From positions 1 to 64,000 of the forward strand of contig JADDOH010005106.1 of assembly GCA_016648135.1 (NCBI GenBank): a DNA stretch of 64,000 bases, in the 5' to 3' direction. The position numbers were made by a program, and so were the translations under genes. Below the pieces are notes generated by a model. That model was not told the origin of the DNA and made no database searches. It saw only the letters and a program-made list of their open reading frames with translations. Positions within the stretch are counted from its first letter, which is position 1. Each line of letters begins with the position of its first letter. Below, piece by piece: positions 22,611 to 31,751 of this stretch. Source of the stretch: Agrypnia vestita (lineage: Eukaryota; Arthropoda; Insecta; Trichoptera; Phryganeidae).

Positions 22611-23091
22611 CTTTCATCGATATAAATGTAAAATTATCAAAACCCGAGTGAAATAGAAACCTTGAAAAAAAATATTGTCGACAATGCCCTGCGGTAAAAT
22701 TCATTTAGAGTTGCGGAAAAATCAATTTCTTCTGACAGAAAAGTATTGTTCGAGGTGTAAGTAAATTACTTCTCCTGTTAAGGATATACTGTAGGATCAG
22801 TCGATAGTCAGAAAAGCCTGTGTCACCCTACATAATATTGTACATTTCGACACTTTGTATGTAAAATGTCGAAAAATTAATAAAAATATATTCTATTGAC
22901 AGATGTCAATTACATTGCGCAGTGCGCATGTGCGTCTCTGACCGAGAGTTTAATCTAAAATTTCCGTTCAGAATTCTCGTGACAGATTTCGCTTAATCCG
23001 AGTTGAAATAACCCGTTTTTGAAAAAAGTACTAAAAATTTGTGTTTAAACTCTACGCTTACCTTGATCGAACTTGAAACAACCAGGCCTAA

Positions 23092-23235
23092 GGGCCGGTT
23101 GTTTCAAGTTGGATTAAAGTAAGCGTTCTTTTAAAGCATAGATTTTTACGTTCTCCACCAATCAGACGATCCGTTTTCGTAAAAATCTATGCTTTATCGA
23201 CCGCTTACTTTGATCGAACTTGAAACAACCGGGCC
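23092..23235. mobile_element. PIF/Harbinger-type MITE B (144 bp)
   Basis: The ends are GGGCCGGTTGTTTCAAGTTG and, read inward from the right, GGCCCGGTTGTTTCAAGTTC. It shares the TAA at 23089-23091 with element A and is followed by TGA. Compared with MITE D (29756-29899, also 144 bp), the central segment (ATAGATTTTTACG ... ACGTTCTCCACC) lies in the opposite orientation. Confidence 0.85.
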
Positions 23236-23238
23236 TGA

Positions 23239-23285
23239 GGCCCGGTTGTTTCAAGTTCGATCAAGCATAGATAAGCGTTGAGATA
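23239..23285 (+). mobile_element. PIF/Harbinger-type terminal fragment C
   Basis: A single left end, GGCCCGGTTGTTTCAAGTTC, continues GATCAAGCATAG. It starts directly after TGA at the end of element B. No right end was found, so it is a truncated copy. Confidence 0.7.
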
Positions 23286-23499
23286 TGTAATCAACGAATA
23301 CTAATTTAATATTCGAGTAACGAACAACGAGCAACGAATACTAATTCAACAACTACTAATTTAATACTCGAGTTCGCCGCAACTATTTGACAGTTACTAA
23401 TTAATAATCGTAAACTATATACAATTACTGACTCCCACCTGCCAGTCCGATTTTATTTTTTGTGAAGTTGATGTAGCTAAAACGAACTTTTGAGATCGC

Positions 23500-23570
23500 A
23501 CCTAGAGGTGCGAGATTAAAGACATTTCCATAATCAAATGATTAGTAATCGAATGATTTTCATGAGAGAT
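23500..23570 (-). repeat. Transposon end, inverted partner of 29655-29710
   Basis: Read on the minus strand it gives CGATTACTAATCATTTGATT followed by ATGGAAATGTCT, nearly identical to plus-strand sequence at 29655-29710 and partly to 28720-28750. It is probably a terminal region of one DNA-transposon family. Confidence 0.5.
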
Positions 23571-23774
23571 TGATTTGTAATTGATACACGAGGCATTAGT
23601 AATTTTGGGGGGCCTCACTTTCTTGGAGGGCCCCCCAAATAAATTGTCCGAGCGAGCAATTGTCATATATACTTAAACATACTGCAGCATCATTTGTCCC
23701 AATGCCGCACGTCCGGGATGTCCCATACTTTTCATCCAAATTTTTTAGCTCGTCTTTTCTAAGAACAAAGCGCT

Positions 23775-23945
23775 ATTGTGCCAGTTTTGAAATTGTTTCT
23801 CGGTATGGTGGTTGCAAATTTCTCTGGAGAAAGATCTTTTTCTCAGCGAAGAGGATAAAAATGAATTTAGAACAATAATAACACAAGATTATTATGTTCC
23901 CTCTGTCTCATGGGCATAGAAAATGACAACAACTATGCAGTTTAG
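23775..23945 (+). pseudogene. hAT-superfamily (zf-MYM/TTF type) transposase C-terminal fragment
   Basis: In frame from 23775 it reads IVPVLKLFLGMVVANFSGER and SFSQRR, then a stop; a shifted frame resumes with TRLLCSLCLMGIEND and a stop at 23943. The ..GERSFS.LK.IK...R....RL..L..M.IE pattern is the C-terminal dimerisation region of this transposase group. At least one frameshift and one stop inactivate it. Confidence 0.65.
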
Positions 23946-24249
23946 CATCAGTGACTTGCTCTGGCGAAGGCATAAAAGAAAATATTTTAGTTTAATATAA
24001 TTCCTTAATCCTTATAACATGTTTCAAGAGATTAGATAATAAGATTTTAAATTGTGCCTTTTTAACAAGGTAATAAATAACACACCACTTTTTTACTAAG
24101 AGACTACCTGGTTGGCCCGGCTTTGCTCGGGACCATAATTCAGTAAGCATAGAATTGTGTTGACGTCTTTTTTTTGCTGGTTTCGGTACCTGTGATTGGG
24201 TTGCCTTGCTGGACTGCCTTCGCTTTGCCAAAATATCAACAGATATTTT

Positions 24250-25990
24250 AGCGTACAGTCATAAAACTCTAGAGAAAACCTTACAAAACTTTCTAGAGCA
24301 TTCGAAAGCTTATAGAACTATCCGGAATCTTCTAGAACTTTCCCTTTCCAGAACCTTCAAGAGCATTATAATTCTTTCTGGAACCTCTAGACCCACCGAT
24401 GTACTTCCCCACTTTATTTGAAACCTTATAGATCTTTCTGATAGCTTATAGAACTTTCTCCTTCCAGAACTTTCTATATAATTCTCGAATCCTCTTTCCG
24501 GACCCTTTTAAACTCGCCGATACACGGCAATTCCGCAATTCAGTTTGGAACCTTATAGAAGTTTCTGAAACTTTTTCCATCCAGAATTTTCTAGAGCATT
24601 CTGGAACCTTCTCTTAATTTTCTGGAACCTTCTAGACTCACCGATAAACTCAGCTACTCAGTTTGGAATCTTACAGAACCTTCTTGAACTTTGTCTTTCC
24701 AGAACCTTCTAAAGTATTCGAGAACCTTCATGAACGTTCTGGAACCTTCTAAACTCACAGTCACTCAACACAAAGAACATTCTTTAGAAGAATAAAGAAT
24801 CTTCTACAACCTTCCAGAATATCATCAAACGTTCTGGAACCTTGTAGAGTCACAGATACACTCCGTTACTTTGTCTAGAACCTTATAGAACTTTCGTTAA
24901 TCTTCTAGAACGTTCTCCTACCAGAACTTTCTAGAGCTTTATCTAACGTTCTGGAATCTTCTAATCTCGCTGATACACCCCGCACTCAATTTAGAACCTT
25001 ATAGATTTTTTTTGGGAATATTCTAGAATGTTCTCCTTCCAGAACTTTCTACAGCTTTATCGAACATTCTGAAATCTTCTAGACTCACCGACACACTTCG
25101 CCAGTCAGTTTGGAACCTTCTCGAACTTTTTTTCCAGAACTTTCTAAAGCATTCGAGAAACATCATGAACTTTCTGTTCTAGACTCACTGACACACCTTG
25201 TGTTGTGACACACTCAGTTTATGACCTTAGAGAACTTTCGGGAATCTTCTAGAACCTTTTCCTTACAGAATTTTCAAAAGCATTATCGAACATTCTAGAA
25301 TCATCTAGACTCACCGGCACACTCCGCCATTCAGTTTGGAACCTTATAGAATGTTCTTGAACTTTCTGCTTCCAGAAACTTGTAAAGCATTCAAAAACCT
25401 TTATGAACGTTCTGGAACCTTCTGGACACACTGACACACTCCGCTACTCACTTAGGAACTTTATAGAACTAATAATTAGAACTAATTAATAATCTTCTAG
25501 AACGTTCTTCTTCCAGAACTTTCTAGAGCTTTATCGAACATTCTGGAACCTTCTAGACTCACAGACACACTCCGCCATACTGTTTGGAACGTTATAGAAC
25601 TTTCGTGAATCTTATAGAACGTTCTCCAACCAGAACATTCTTGGACTTTATCGAACAGTCTGGAACCTTATAGAATCACAGACACACTCCACCACCAGAA
25701 TTTTATAGGCCTTTAGCAAACGTTCTGGAACCTTCTCGACTCACCTCTTAGTTTGGAGCCTTATAGAATTTTCGGGAATCTTCTAGAAGGCACCCCTTAC
25801 AAAACTTTCTAGAGCTTTACTGGACATTCTGAAACATTCTTGACTCACCGGCACACTTCGCCACTTAGTTTGGAACCTTATAGAAATTTTGGGAATTTTC
25901 TAGAACGTTCTCCTTCCAGAACTTTCTAGAGCGGATTTTTCCGGAACCTTCTAGACTCATCGACACAGTCGGCGGTCCCATTCTGGAACA
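24250..25990 (+). repeat. Tandem repeat array (about 115-bp unit, about 15 units) dense in heat-shock-element-like motifs
   Basis: A recurring block of roughly 100-130 bp contains TTCTAGAACGTTCTCCTTCC, then AGAACTTTCTAGAGC, GAACATTCTGGAACCTTCTA, GACTCACCGACACACTCCGC and CAGTTTGGAACCTTATAGAA. The GACTCACCGACACA-like anchor recurs near 24388, 24511, 24636, 24749, 24850, 24966, 25082, 25183, 25308, 25426, 25556, 25675, 25738, 25842 and 25954. Units are diverged, with indels, so the array is old or evolving by mutation. Much of each unit consists of alternating GAA and TTC triplets two bases apart, the HSF recognition pattern; 25536-25557 holds four perfect consecutive pentamers. No ORF runs through it. 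Confidence 0.9.
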
Positions 25991-26211
25991 ATCTGAAGTA
26001 TATGCGGCCTTCCCATAATGTGCTAGAATGCACATTTTCGTCACTCACTCCCACCCACGCTTATCCACCCCCACCAAACTCGCACATTTTCAATGGGACA
26101 CCAAGGGATATCCACCACCATAACCACCAGGTGGTGGCAGTATCTGGTTATGAAGAAAACTTGGCGGATAGGGAAACACGGGTTTATTTATATATGTATA
26201 TTGATATTGAT

Positions 26212-26436
26212 TTAATAAGTAAAATTTACCCCAGCCAAATTTTTGTTCAAAAAGCACAAAATTTGTAACTTCTCTGGCGTTAGGCGATTTTTTTTTATCT
26301 GTTTGTACATTCCCAGCGAAAATAATCTTTCTGGGGCGACAGTAGACGGCTTTAATGAAAAATACTTCTTGGCCAGTTTTTTCAGCTTAGGGAAAGCAAT
26401 GGAGGCTTTTTGGCTTAGGCCAGAAAAGCAATGCAT
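26212..26436 (-). pseudogene. hAT (Ac/ZBED-like) transposase C-terminal dimerisation domain fragment
   Basis: The 74-codon minus-strand ORF includes FPKLKKLAKKYFSLKPST, VAPERLFSLG and KKNRLTPEKLQILCFLNKNL, the classic hATC block (FP.L..LA..YL...S..ERLFS...........RL.PE.....FL..NL). It is far shorter than a full transposase (about 600 residues). The upstream minus-strand sequence is broken by stops. It is a remnant, from a different hAT lineage than 23775-23945. Confidence 0.8.
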
Positions 26437-26639
26437 CAGCAGAAGTTGAGATATTGGATTATTTTAGATATTTTAGAGCGAGTCCCCGAACAAAACAAGA
26501 TAAACTCGTCTCAATGGGCCAACTTTGTTTTGGGACGAGTGCACTAACAAGTCATGTACACAAACCGATATCTTTATTCTTTATTACCAAAACAAACAAA
26601 GTTATATTTAACTTTAATTTACCAGATTTACACATTGAC

Positions 26640-28140
26640 AATTCTGAACCCCCTTCACTGGAGGAAGAGAAACGGGCAATAAGATAGCTGAAAAACAACA
26701 AATCCTCCTGGTCAGACGAGCTGTTGGCTGAATTATTTAAAGCAGCAGGTGGAGAGTTTGTCCAATACCTGCACAACCTAATTCAAAAAGTATGGACAGA
26801 AGAAGAGATGCCCGAAGAGTGGAGACTAGGAATTGTGTGTCCACTACACAAGAAGGGCGACCAACTCGAGTGCTGTAATCACATGGGGATAACGTTATTA
26901 AATACTGGCTATAAAATGATGACCAACATCTTATTCAAAAGATTGCTCCAATGTCTTAGGAAATCATTAGCAACTACCAATGCGGCTTCAGACCAGGCAA
27001 ATCATGCATTGATAAAATTTTCTCCAAGATAGATCTTAGAAAAAACGTTAGAATACAATGACGAAACTCATCATCTCTTTGTAGACTTCAAGGCCGCGTA
27101 TGATGGCATAAATAGGAATGCAATGAGTGAGTTTGGAATACCGCGTAAGCTGATCAATTTGATGAAACTAACAATGTCTCCAGTAACGTGTAGAGTCAGG
27201 GTTGGCAGTGATTTGTCCGAGATTTGTCCTCTTTGAAGCGCTCCACGGGGTGAGACAAGGAGATGGATTGGCCTGCCTCTTACTCAAAATAGCCTTAGAA
27301 AAAGTTATTCGTGACTCAGGAATTGAGATAAGAGTAACGATATTTGACAACTCTGTGCAACTATTAGCTTACACTGATGATATCGACATAATTGCGAAAA
27401 CTCCCGATGCTTTACGTAATGCCTTTATAAATCTGAAAGTTCTGCCAAAAACATGGGTCTCATAGTAAACCAGCAGAAGACCAAATACATGGCCGTAGGA
27501 TGCATCCAACAAATCCCAACTCTTTCGTGTGGAAGTCAAAATTTTGAAATGGTGCCAAGATATGTAGGTATGTAAGCCTAGGATCCCTGATAACAAGCAA
27601 CCATAATACTACAGAAGAGATCCAGAAGCGCATAGTGAGCACAAATCGCTGCTTTTTCCGCCTACAAAAGCAAGTAAAATCCAGACTGCTGTCCAGAAAC
27701 ACCAAGGTATTAGTGTACAAAATGCTTATTAGGCCAGTGCTCACGTGGGTACTAACAAAGAGGAATGAGCGAGCACTGGACGTTTTTGAAAGGAAAATTT
27801 TGAGGCGTATCTTCGGACCGGTTCTAGAAAATGGACTTTGGCGCAGACGTTACAATAATGAGCTGTATACTCTATTCAAGGAGCCAAACGTCACAAAATT
27901 AATAAAACTGGGAAGATTTCGGTGGCTGGGTCATGTGGAGAGAATGTCCGAGCATCAAGCACCAAAGTCCCTGCTGAACTCAAGGCCAGTAGGGCGAAGG
28001 AGCTTAGGAAAGCCAAAATTAAGATGGAAGTCCTCAAAGACATCTCTGCCTTAGAGCTTCGGAACTGGAGAGAGCTGGCACTAGACCGAGATGAGTGGAA
28101 GAAAATTATTGAAGAGGCCAAGACCCACCAAGGGTTGTAG
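26640..28140 (+). pseudogene. LINE ORF2 (RT to C-terminus), frameshifted
   Basis: A collinear but broken reverse transcriptase. It includes a fingers region with LKNNKSSWSDELLAELFK (about 26690) and WRLGIVCPLHKKGD (about 26820), then a CGFRPGKS-type block (about 26980), HHLFVDFKAAYD (about 27070), GVRQGDGLACLL (about 27250), the catalytic AYTDDIDIIA (about 27370), an unusual YTDD in place of YADD, and a thumb/connection region. The C-terminal block has NVTKLIKLGRFRWLGHVERM (about 27890) and NWRELALDRDEW to the stop at 28138. At least four frame changes and several stops are visible. No endonuclease domain is present upstream, so the copy is 5'-truncated. It is the same family as the fragment at 7225-7525. 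Confidence 0.88.
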
Positions 28141-29040
28141 TGCCAAGAATGATAAGAGTGACCAGATTGCTTATCTAAATGTTTCCAAATATCACAGATT
28201 TAAATTGAAATTATTTTATAAGAGTTAACTCTTTTACACGCAACGGAAATAAAATGGAACCAACAATACATAGTTTTCACAACAAAAAAAACTACATGAA
28301 ATGTGCACCCAACCTTATTAATAACCCAACGAAACTAGATAAAATAACTCATGTTTTGATGTGAAACAAGTAACGATTGACAACTTGAGAACTCAACAAA
28401 TCCATTCATTCAATGTTAGGGGAATCCCGATAATAGATTGCTTAGGTGTGTTCGGATACACGGTGCACAACCAAACGGTAATTTGCATTGCGTTAATTTA
28501 TAAATAGTTTGTTTTTAATATTCGTGATGATATTCGGCGAATACGAATATTCGGTAAATATCTACTATTCGGCGAATACGAATATTCGTATTCGTTGCAT
28601 CACTAATCTCGAGTAATTCGAATGATTTCAATAATCGAGTTATGATAACTCGAAATCCCGCATCGCTAATCCCCCCCCCCCCCCGTCAGATTTAATTTAT
28701 TGGAAGTTAATTGAGCTAAAATAATGGAGATATCTCGTAATCGTGCATCTCTATATATTACTTGACATGGAAGTTTAACTCAAATAATCCGCGTGAGGCG
28801 CAGATTATGCGACGCAATATGCAAAGCGACCTTATCAATGAAATGTCAAGGAAAGTAGCGGGAGTTTCGAAAACAAAACAATATGACAATTATATACAAA
28901 TTTATTACACGAAAAAAAAACAGTCAAACCTTACGCTCTAAAACACTATAACTAACTTTATAACTAATCATTGCCTAAACCTAACTAGTTCGACCCCCAC
29001 ATAAGTTCGTCGTGTCCTTTCACATTACAGTTCAAAAACA
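28141..29040. other. Transposon-end-rich intergenic DNA with a 22-bp palindrome and C14 run
   Basis: 28530-28594 contains two copies of ATTCGGCGAATACGAATATT. 28573-28594 is a perfect 22-bp palindrome, followed by TTGCATCACTA, which resembles a hAT terminus read outward. 28671-28684 is a run of 14 C. No gene was found. Confidence 0.55.
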
Positions 29041-29560
29041 TCACAATTAAAAAAACCACATGTCGTCACTATTGGAGACTCTCGTGGCCGCGGTCGTAAA
29101 AACTGCAAGTGGCTTCGCGCATGCTGGTCGCCGCAACCCGTGGGGAACGCACGTGGTCCAGGTCGCGGGAGCACGTGGCGTCGGTCCCTGGTCGCCGCCG
29201 AGCTGCAGGAAGGCGTCAGGCCTTCCTTGGGAGCCCGCCGTGGTGAAGCGGCCATCGCCTGGATGGTCCGAGGCACTGTAGGCCATTCCCTCCTCAAAAC
29301 GCCGGCCCACGATATCAAAAAAATGGCGGCCGGAGCGTCTGCCGCCGAGAGCAGGATTCCGGGAAGTGAAGGCTACTTACTCCGTTGACCGCGGTCGGAA
29401 CTGAACAAGGGGCCGGAGCCTGGGCACACGGCCCCATCCCTCTTGCGTACGCGGGGAGGGGGGTATCCTCCCCGCACCCTCGCGCTGGCACTCCTACCAA
29501 CCTCCTGAGGTGCAGGGTGACAACTGCGGTGCCGCGCGAAATTTTAAAATTTAACTTAAA
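29041..29560. other. GC-rich island with ORFs on both strands, identity unknown
   Basis: About 500 bp of GC-rich DNA has open frames of 70-97 codons on both strands (for example 29025-29318 minus, 29140-29388 plus). None shows a recognised domain. Overlapping ORFs on both strands are expected from GC-rich sequence. On the minus strand an AATAAA lies at about 28901-28906, downstream of the island, so an element transcribed leftward is possible. It is flanked by transposon-like sequence on both sides. Confidence 0.4.
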
Positions 29561-29755
29561 ATATTTAAAATAAAGTTTATTTTCTAATAACAAAAAAGGA
29601 CGCGATTCGGAACGTCACATGTAGGTCGCGGTCGCATCATAGTAATGTCTCGTATATCGATTACTAATCATTCGATTATGGAAATGTCTCGTAATCGCGC
29701 ATCTCTAATACATATGAAGAATTTACAGATTTTCACATTTCATAATACCTGCTTA

Positions 29756-29899
29756 GGCCCGGTTGTTTCAAGTTCGATCAAAGTAAGCGGTCGATAAAAG
29801 CATAGATTTTTACGAAAACGGATCATCTGATTGGTGGAGAACGTAAAATTTCAGTTTAAACTCTACGCTTACTTTGATCGAATTTGAAACAACCGGGCC
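29756..29899. mobile_element. PIF/Harbinger-type MITE D (144 bp)
   Basis: The element has perfect TTA target duplications (29753-29755 and 29900-29902). The left end is GGCCCGGTTGTTTCAAGTTC and the right end, read inward, GGCCCGGTTGTTTCAAATTC; the inverted repeats run about 34 bp to AAGTAAGCG. The interior is non-coding. It lies 180 bp upstream of the first BTB zinc-finger gene. Confidence 0.9.
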
Positions 29900-30077
29900 T
29901 TACTATAGCCGTCGGTTAAAATGGGATATCGTGAGATTTTATTTCTATGGAATTAAATGTCAAAATAAAAGATACCTATTCATAAATGCATTGACATGCA
30001 AACCAGAAATATATACTAAAAAAAGTATTTTCTGTTAACGTTTTTTTGCTTGGCTTAATAAAAAAAGTGTAGAAACT

Positions 30078-31685
30078 ATGGAGATTGACAGTATATCTGA
30101 AATAGTCATGCAAAGTCTCCACAATCAAAGAAAATTTGGTAGGTTTTGTGACATTCGGCTCTCTGTGGGAAAACAGTTTACGTGGATTCATTCAGCGGTT
30201 ATGTGTTCGGTTAGCCCCCTTATAAACAAGAAGTGTTGTAATGCTTTAAGATTTCCTAAAATGAAAAATTCAAAAACATTTTCATTTACCTCGCCGTTGA
30301 CAATAAAATTATGTGATATGGATGGCTTAGAATGTTTTCAGTGTTTATTGCTTTTAATTGATATTATTTATGGACAGAAAATGGAGTTGGACGTGGCGCA
30401 CGCCCCGCACGTAGACACTCTATGCAAATTATTAGGTTTTTCGGAGGTTGTTCTGAAATCAATCTTCAGAAGACTGAAATCCTCCTCCCAAGAAAATGAC
30501 TTAGTAAAAATTAAAAATTCATGTGACTCAGAAAAGACTGATGATTCCTCAGATATTCACAATTCCATAGCAAATAGAGACCAGACTGACATACCTCATC
30601 TGATCTTATCAAATCAGAAAAAACGTACACCATTTCCAAAATATGTTACGAATTTAAAAGGAATTTCTGGGAAAATGCAATCCTGTATTGAATGTAAATA
30701 TAAATGCTATAAACCTTTCGATTTATTAAGCCATTTACGAAATACAGGCCATGGTGAAGATATTTGTTCATTATGTTTTATCAAAATAGAATCAATTCAA
30801 GACTTAAATGCTCACTATAATTTACATGATCATCCAAAGCCGTTTTTTTGTACCTTTTGTGATGCAAGATTTCAAACTAGAACATTACTTAGCCAACATC
30901 TGCCGAGACACTCCAGTGAGACGCCCTATACTTGCCCTCACTGTAAAAAAGGATTTAAGTGGAAATATGGATTAAACAGCCATCTTATGATACATTCTAA
31001 TGAGAAGAAACATCTGTGCGATGAATGTGGGTTCAGTACTACACATGCCAAGACATTGCGAGCTCACAAGCTGACCCACACAGGGGAGTTATTCCGCTGC
31101 TCGCACCCAGGTTGCACGCACACTTCATCTAGGAAAGAAAACATGAAAATACATTTAGGGACACACAATAAGGAAAAGCCTTTTGTGTGTGAAATTTGTG
31201 GACATAAATTTACGCAGAGCAAAAGTTTAAAAAGGCATGCCCTCAAACATAGCGAAGGACGATCATTTAATGTCTGTCCGCACTGCCCGTTCAAGGCTCT
31301 AAGAACAGATAACCTGAAGTCACATATTCTGAGACAGCACACAGAAAAGCCTTTGAATTTGGAATTGTGTGACAATTTTACTGAAAATCTAAACAACACA
31401 GACTGTACGTTAATCAAATTCGAGCCAGACCTGGAAGGGCAGCGTACTCTTGAAATAAAAGATGAAAATGATCTCTCCGTGCTGGCAGATGCAGCATCTT
31501 CTCGGACAAAGATTCAAAACACAGATTCAGCTCCCGCCATCCAAGATGTTTCAGTGCCAAGAAATTTTGATAATTTAATAGCAAACCCTACATTTTCAGA
31601 TGTTAAAGGAGAGTTGTATATAAATATTGACCAAATTCACATGCTGGTTTTATGCGATGAAAATGGAATGCCACAGAATTCATGA
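30078..31685 (+). CDS. BTB domain protein with eight C2H2 zinc fingers (paralogue 1)
   Basis: An intact single-exon 535-residue ORF. The N-terminus (about 20-130) is a diverged BTB/POZ domain: FCDIRLSVGKQFTWIHSAVM, later CFQCLLLLIDIIYGQ. An acidic linker follows, then eight C2H2 fingers at about 203-225, 230-250, 258-278, 286-306, 314-334, 341-363, 371-391 and 400-421. The third to fifth carry FFCTFCDARFQTRTLL, YTCPHCKKGFKWKYGL and HLCDECGFSTTHAKTL. The C-terminal 110 residues are acidic and predicted disordered. BTB-ZF proteins are usually nuclear DNA-binding regulators that dimerise through the BTB; targets are unknown. The start is the first ATG in the frame, matching the paralogues' N-termini. 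A polyadenylation signal lies at 31746-31751. The C-terminal tail is longer than in paralogues 2 and 3. Confidence 0.93.
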   Translation: MEIDSISEIVMQSLHNQRKFGRFCDIRLSVGKQFTWIHSAVMCSVSPLINKKCCNALRFPKMKNSKTFSFTSPLTIKLCDMDGLECFQCLLLLIDIIYGQKMELDVAHAPHVDTLCKLLGFSEVVLKSIFRRLKSSSQENDLVKIKNSCDSEKTDDSSDIHNSIANRDQTDIPHLILSNQKKRTPFPKYVTNLKGISGKMQSCIECKYKCYKPFDLLSHLRNTGHGEDICSLCFIKIESIQDLNAHYNLHDHPKPFFCTFCDARFQTRTLLSQHLPRHSSETPYTCPHCKKGFKWKYGLNSHLMIHSNEKKHLCDECGFSTTHAKTLRAHKLTHTGELFRCSHPGCTHTSSRKENMKIHLGTHNKEKPFVCEICGHKFTQSKSLKRHALKHSEGRSFNVCPHCPFKALRTDNLKSHILRQHTEKPLNLELCDNFTENLNNTDCTLIKFEPDLEGQRTLEIKDENDLSVLADAASSRTKIQNTDSAPAIQDVSVPRNFDNLIANPTFSDVKGELYINIDQIHMLVLCDENGMPQNS

Positions 31686-31745
31686 AAATAAATAAGACTA
31701 CTATTCAAATTGAATTTTTCTTCCCAATTCCCGCTCTGCAGAATT

Positions 31746-31751
31746 AATAAA
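31746..31751 (+). terminator. Polyadenylation signal of BTB-ZF gene 1
   Basis: AATAAA lies 61 bp after the stop codon, a normal distance for a short insect 3' UTR. Confidence 0.6.

Larger units (their letters stand above)
21323..23088. mobile_element. PIF/Harbinger-type element A (about 1.77 kb)
   Basis: The termini match over about 34 bp: the left starts GGCCCGGTTGTTTCAAGTTC and the right, read inward, GGCCTGGTTGTTTCAAGTTC; both reach AAGTAAGCG/AGGTAAGCG. The element is flanked by TAA (21320-21322 and 23089-23091), the 3-bp TWA target expected of PIF/Harbinger. The interior has no transposase motif that I recognise but contains a SINE-like head and a LINE scrap (22.13-22.6 kb), so it is a non-autonomous or gutted copy. 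Confidence 0.7.

Noticed and set aside
24250..25990. Promoter of a heat-shock gene
   Set aside because: Despite the HSE-like motifs, no heat-shock protein ORF lies on either side within the window, and the motifs repeat with the satellite unit.
30078..31685. BTB-ZF genes as transposon-encoded ORFs
   Set aside because: The three ORFs are intact and aligned with each other, and no inverted repeats or target duplications enclose them; the hAT elements end outside them.
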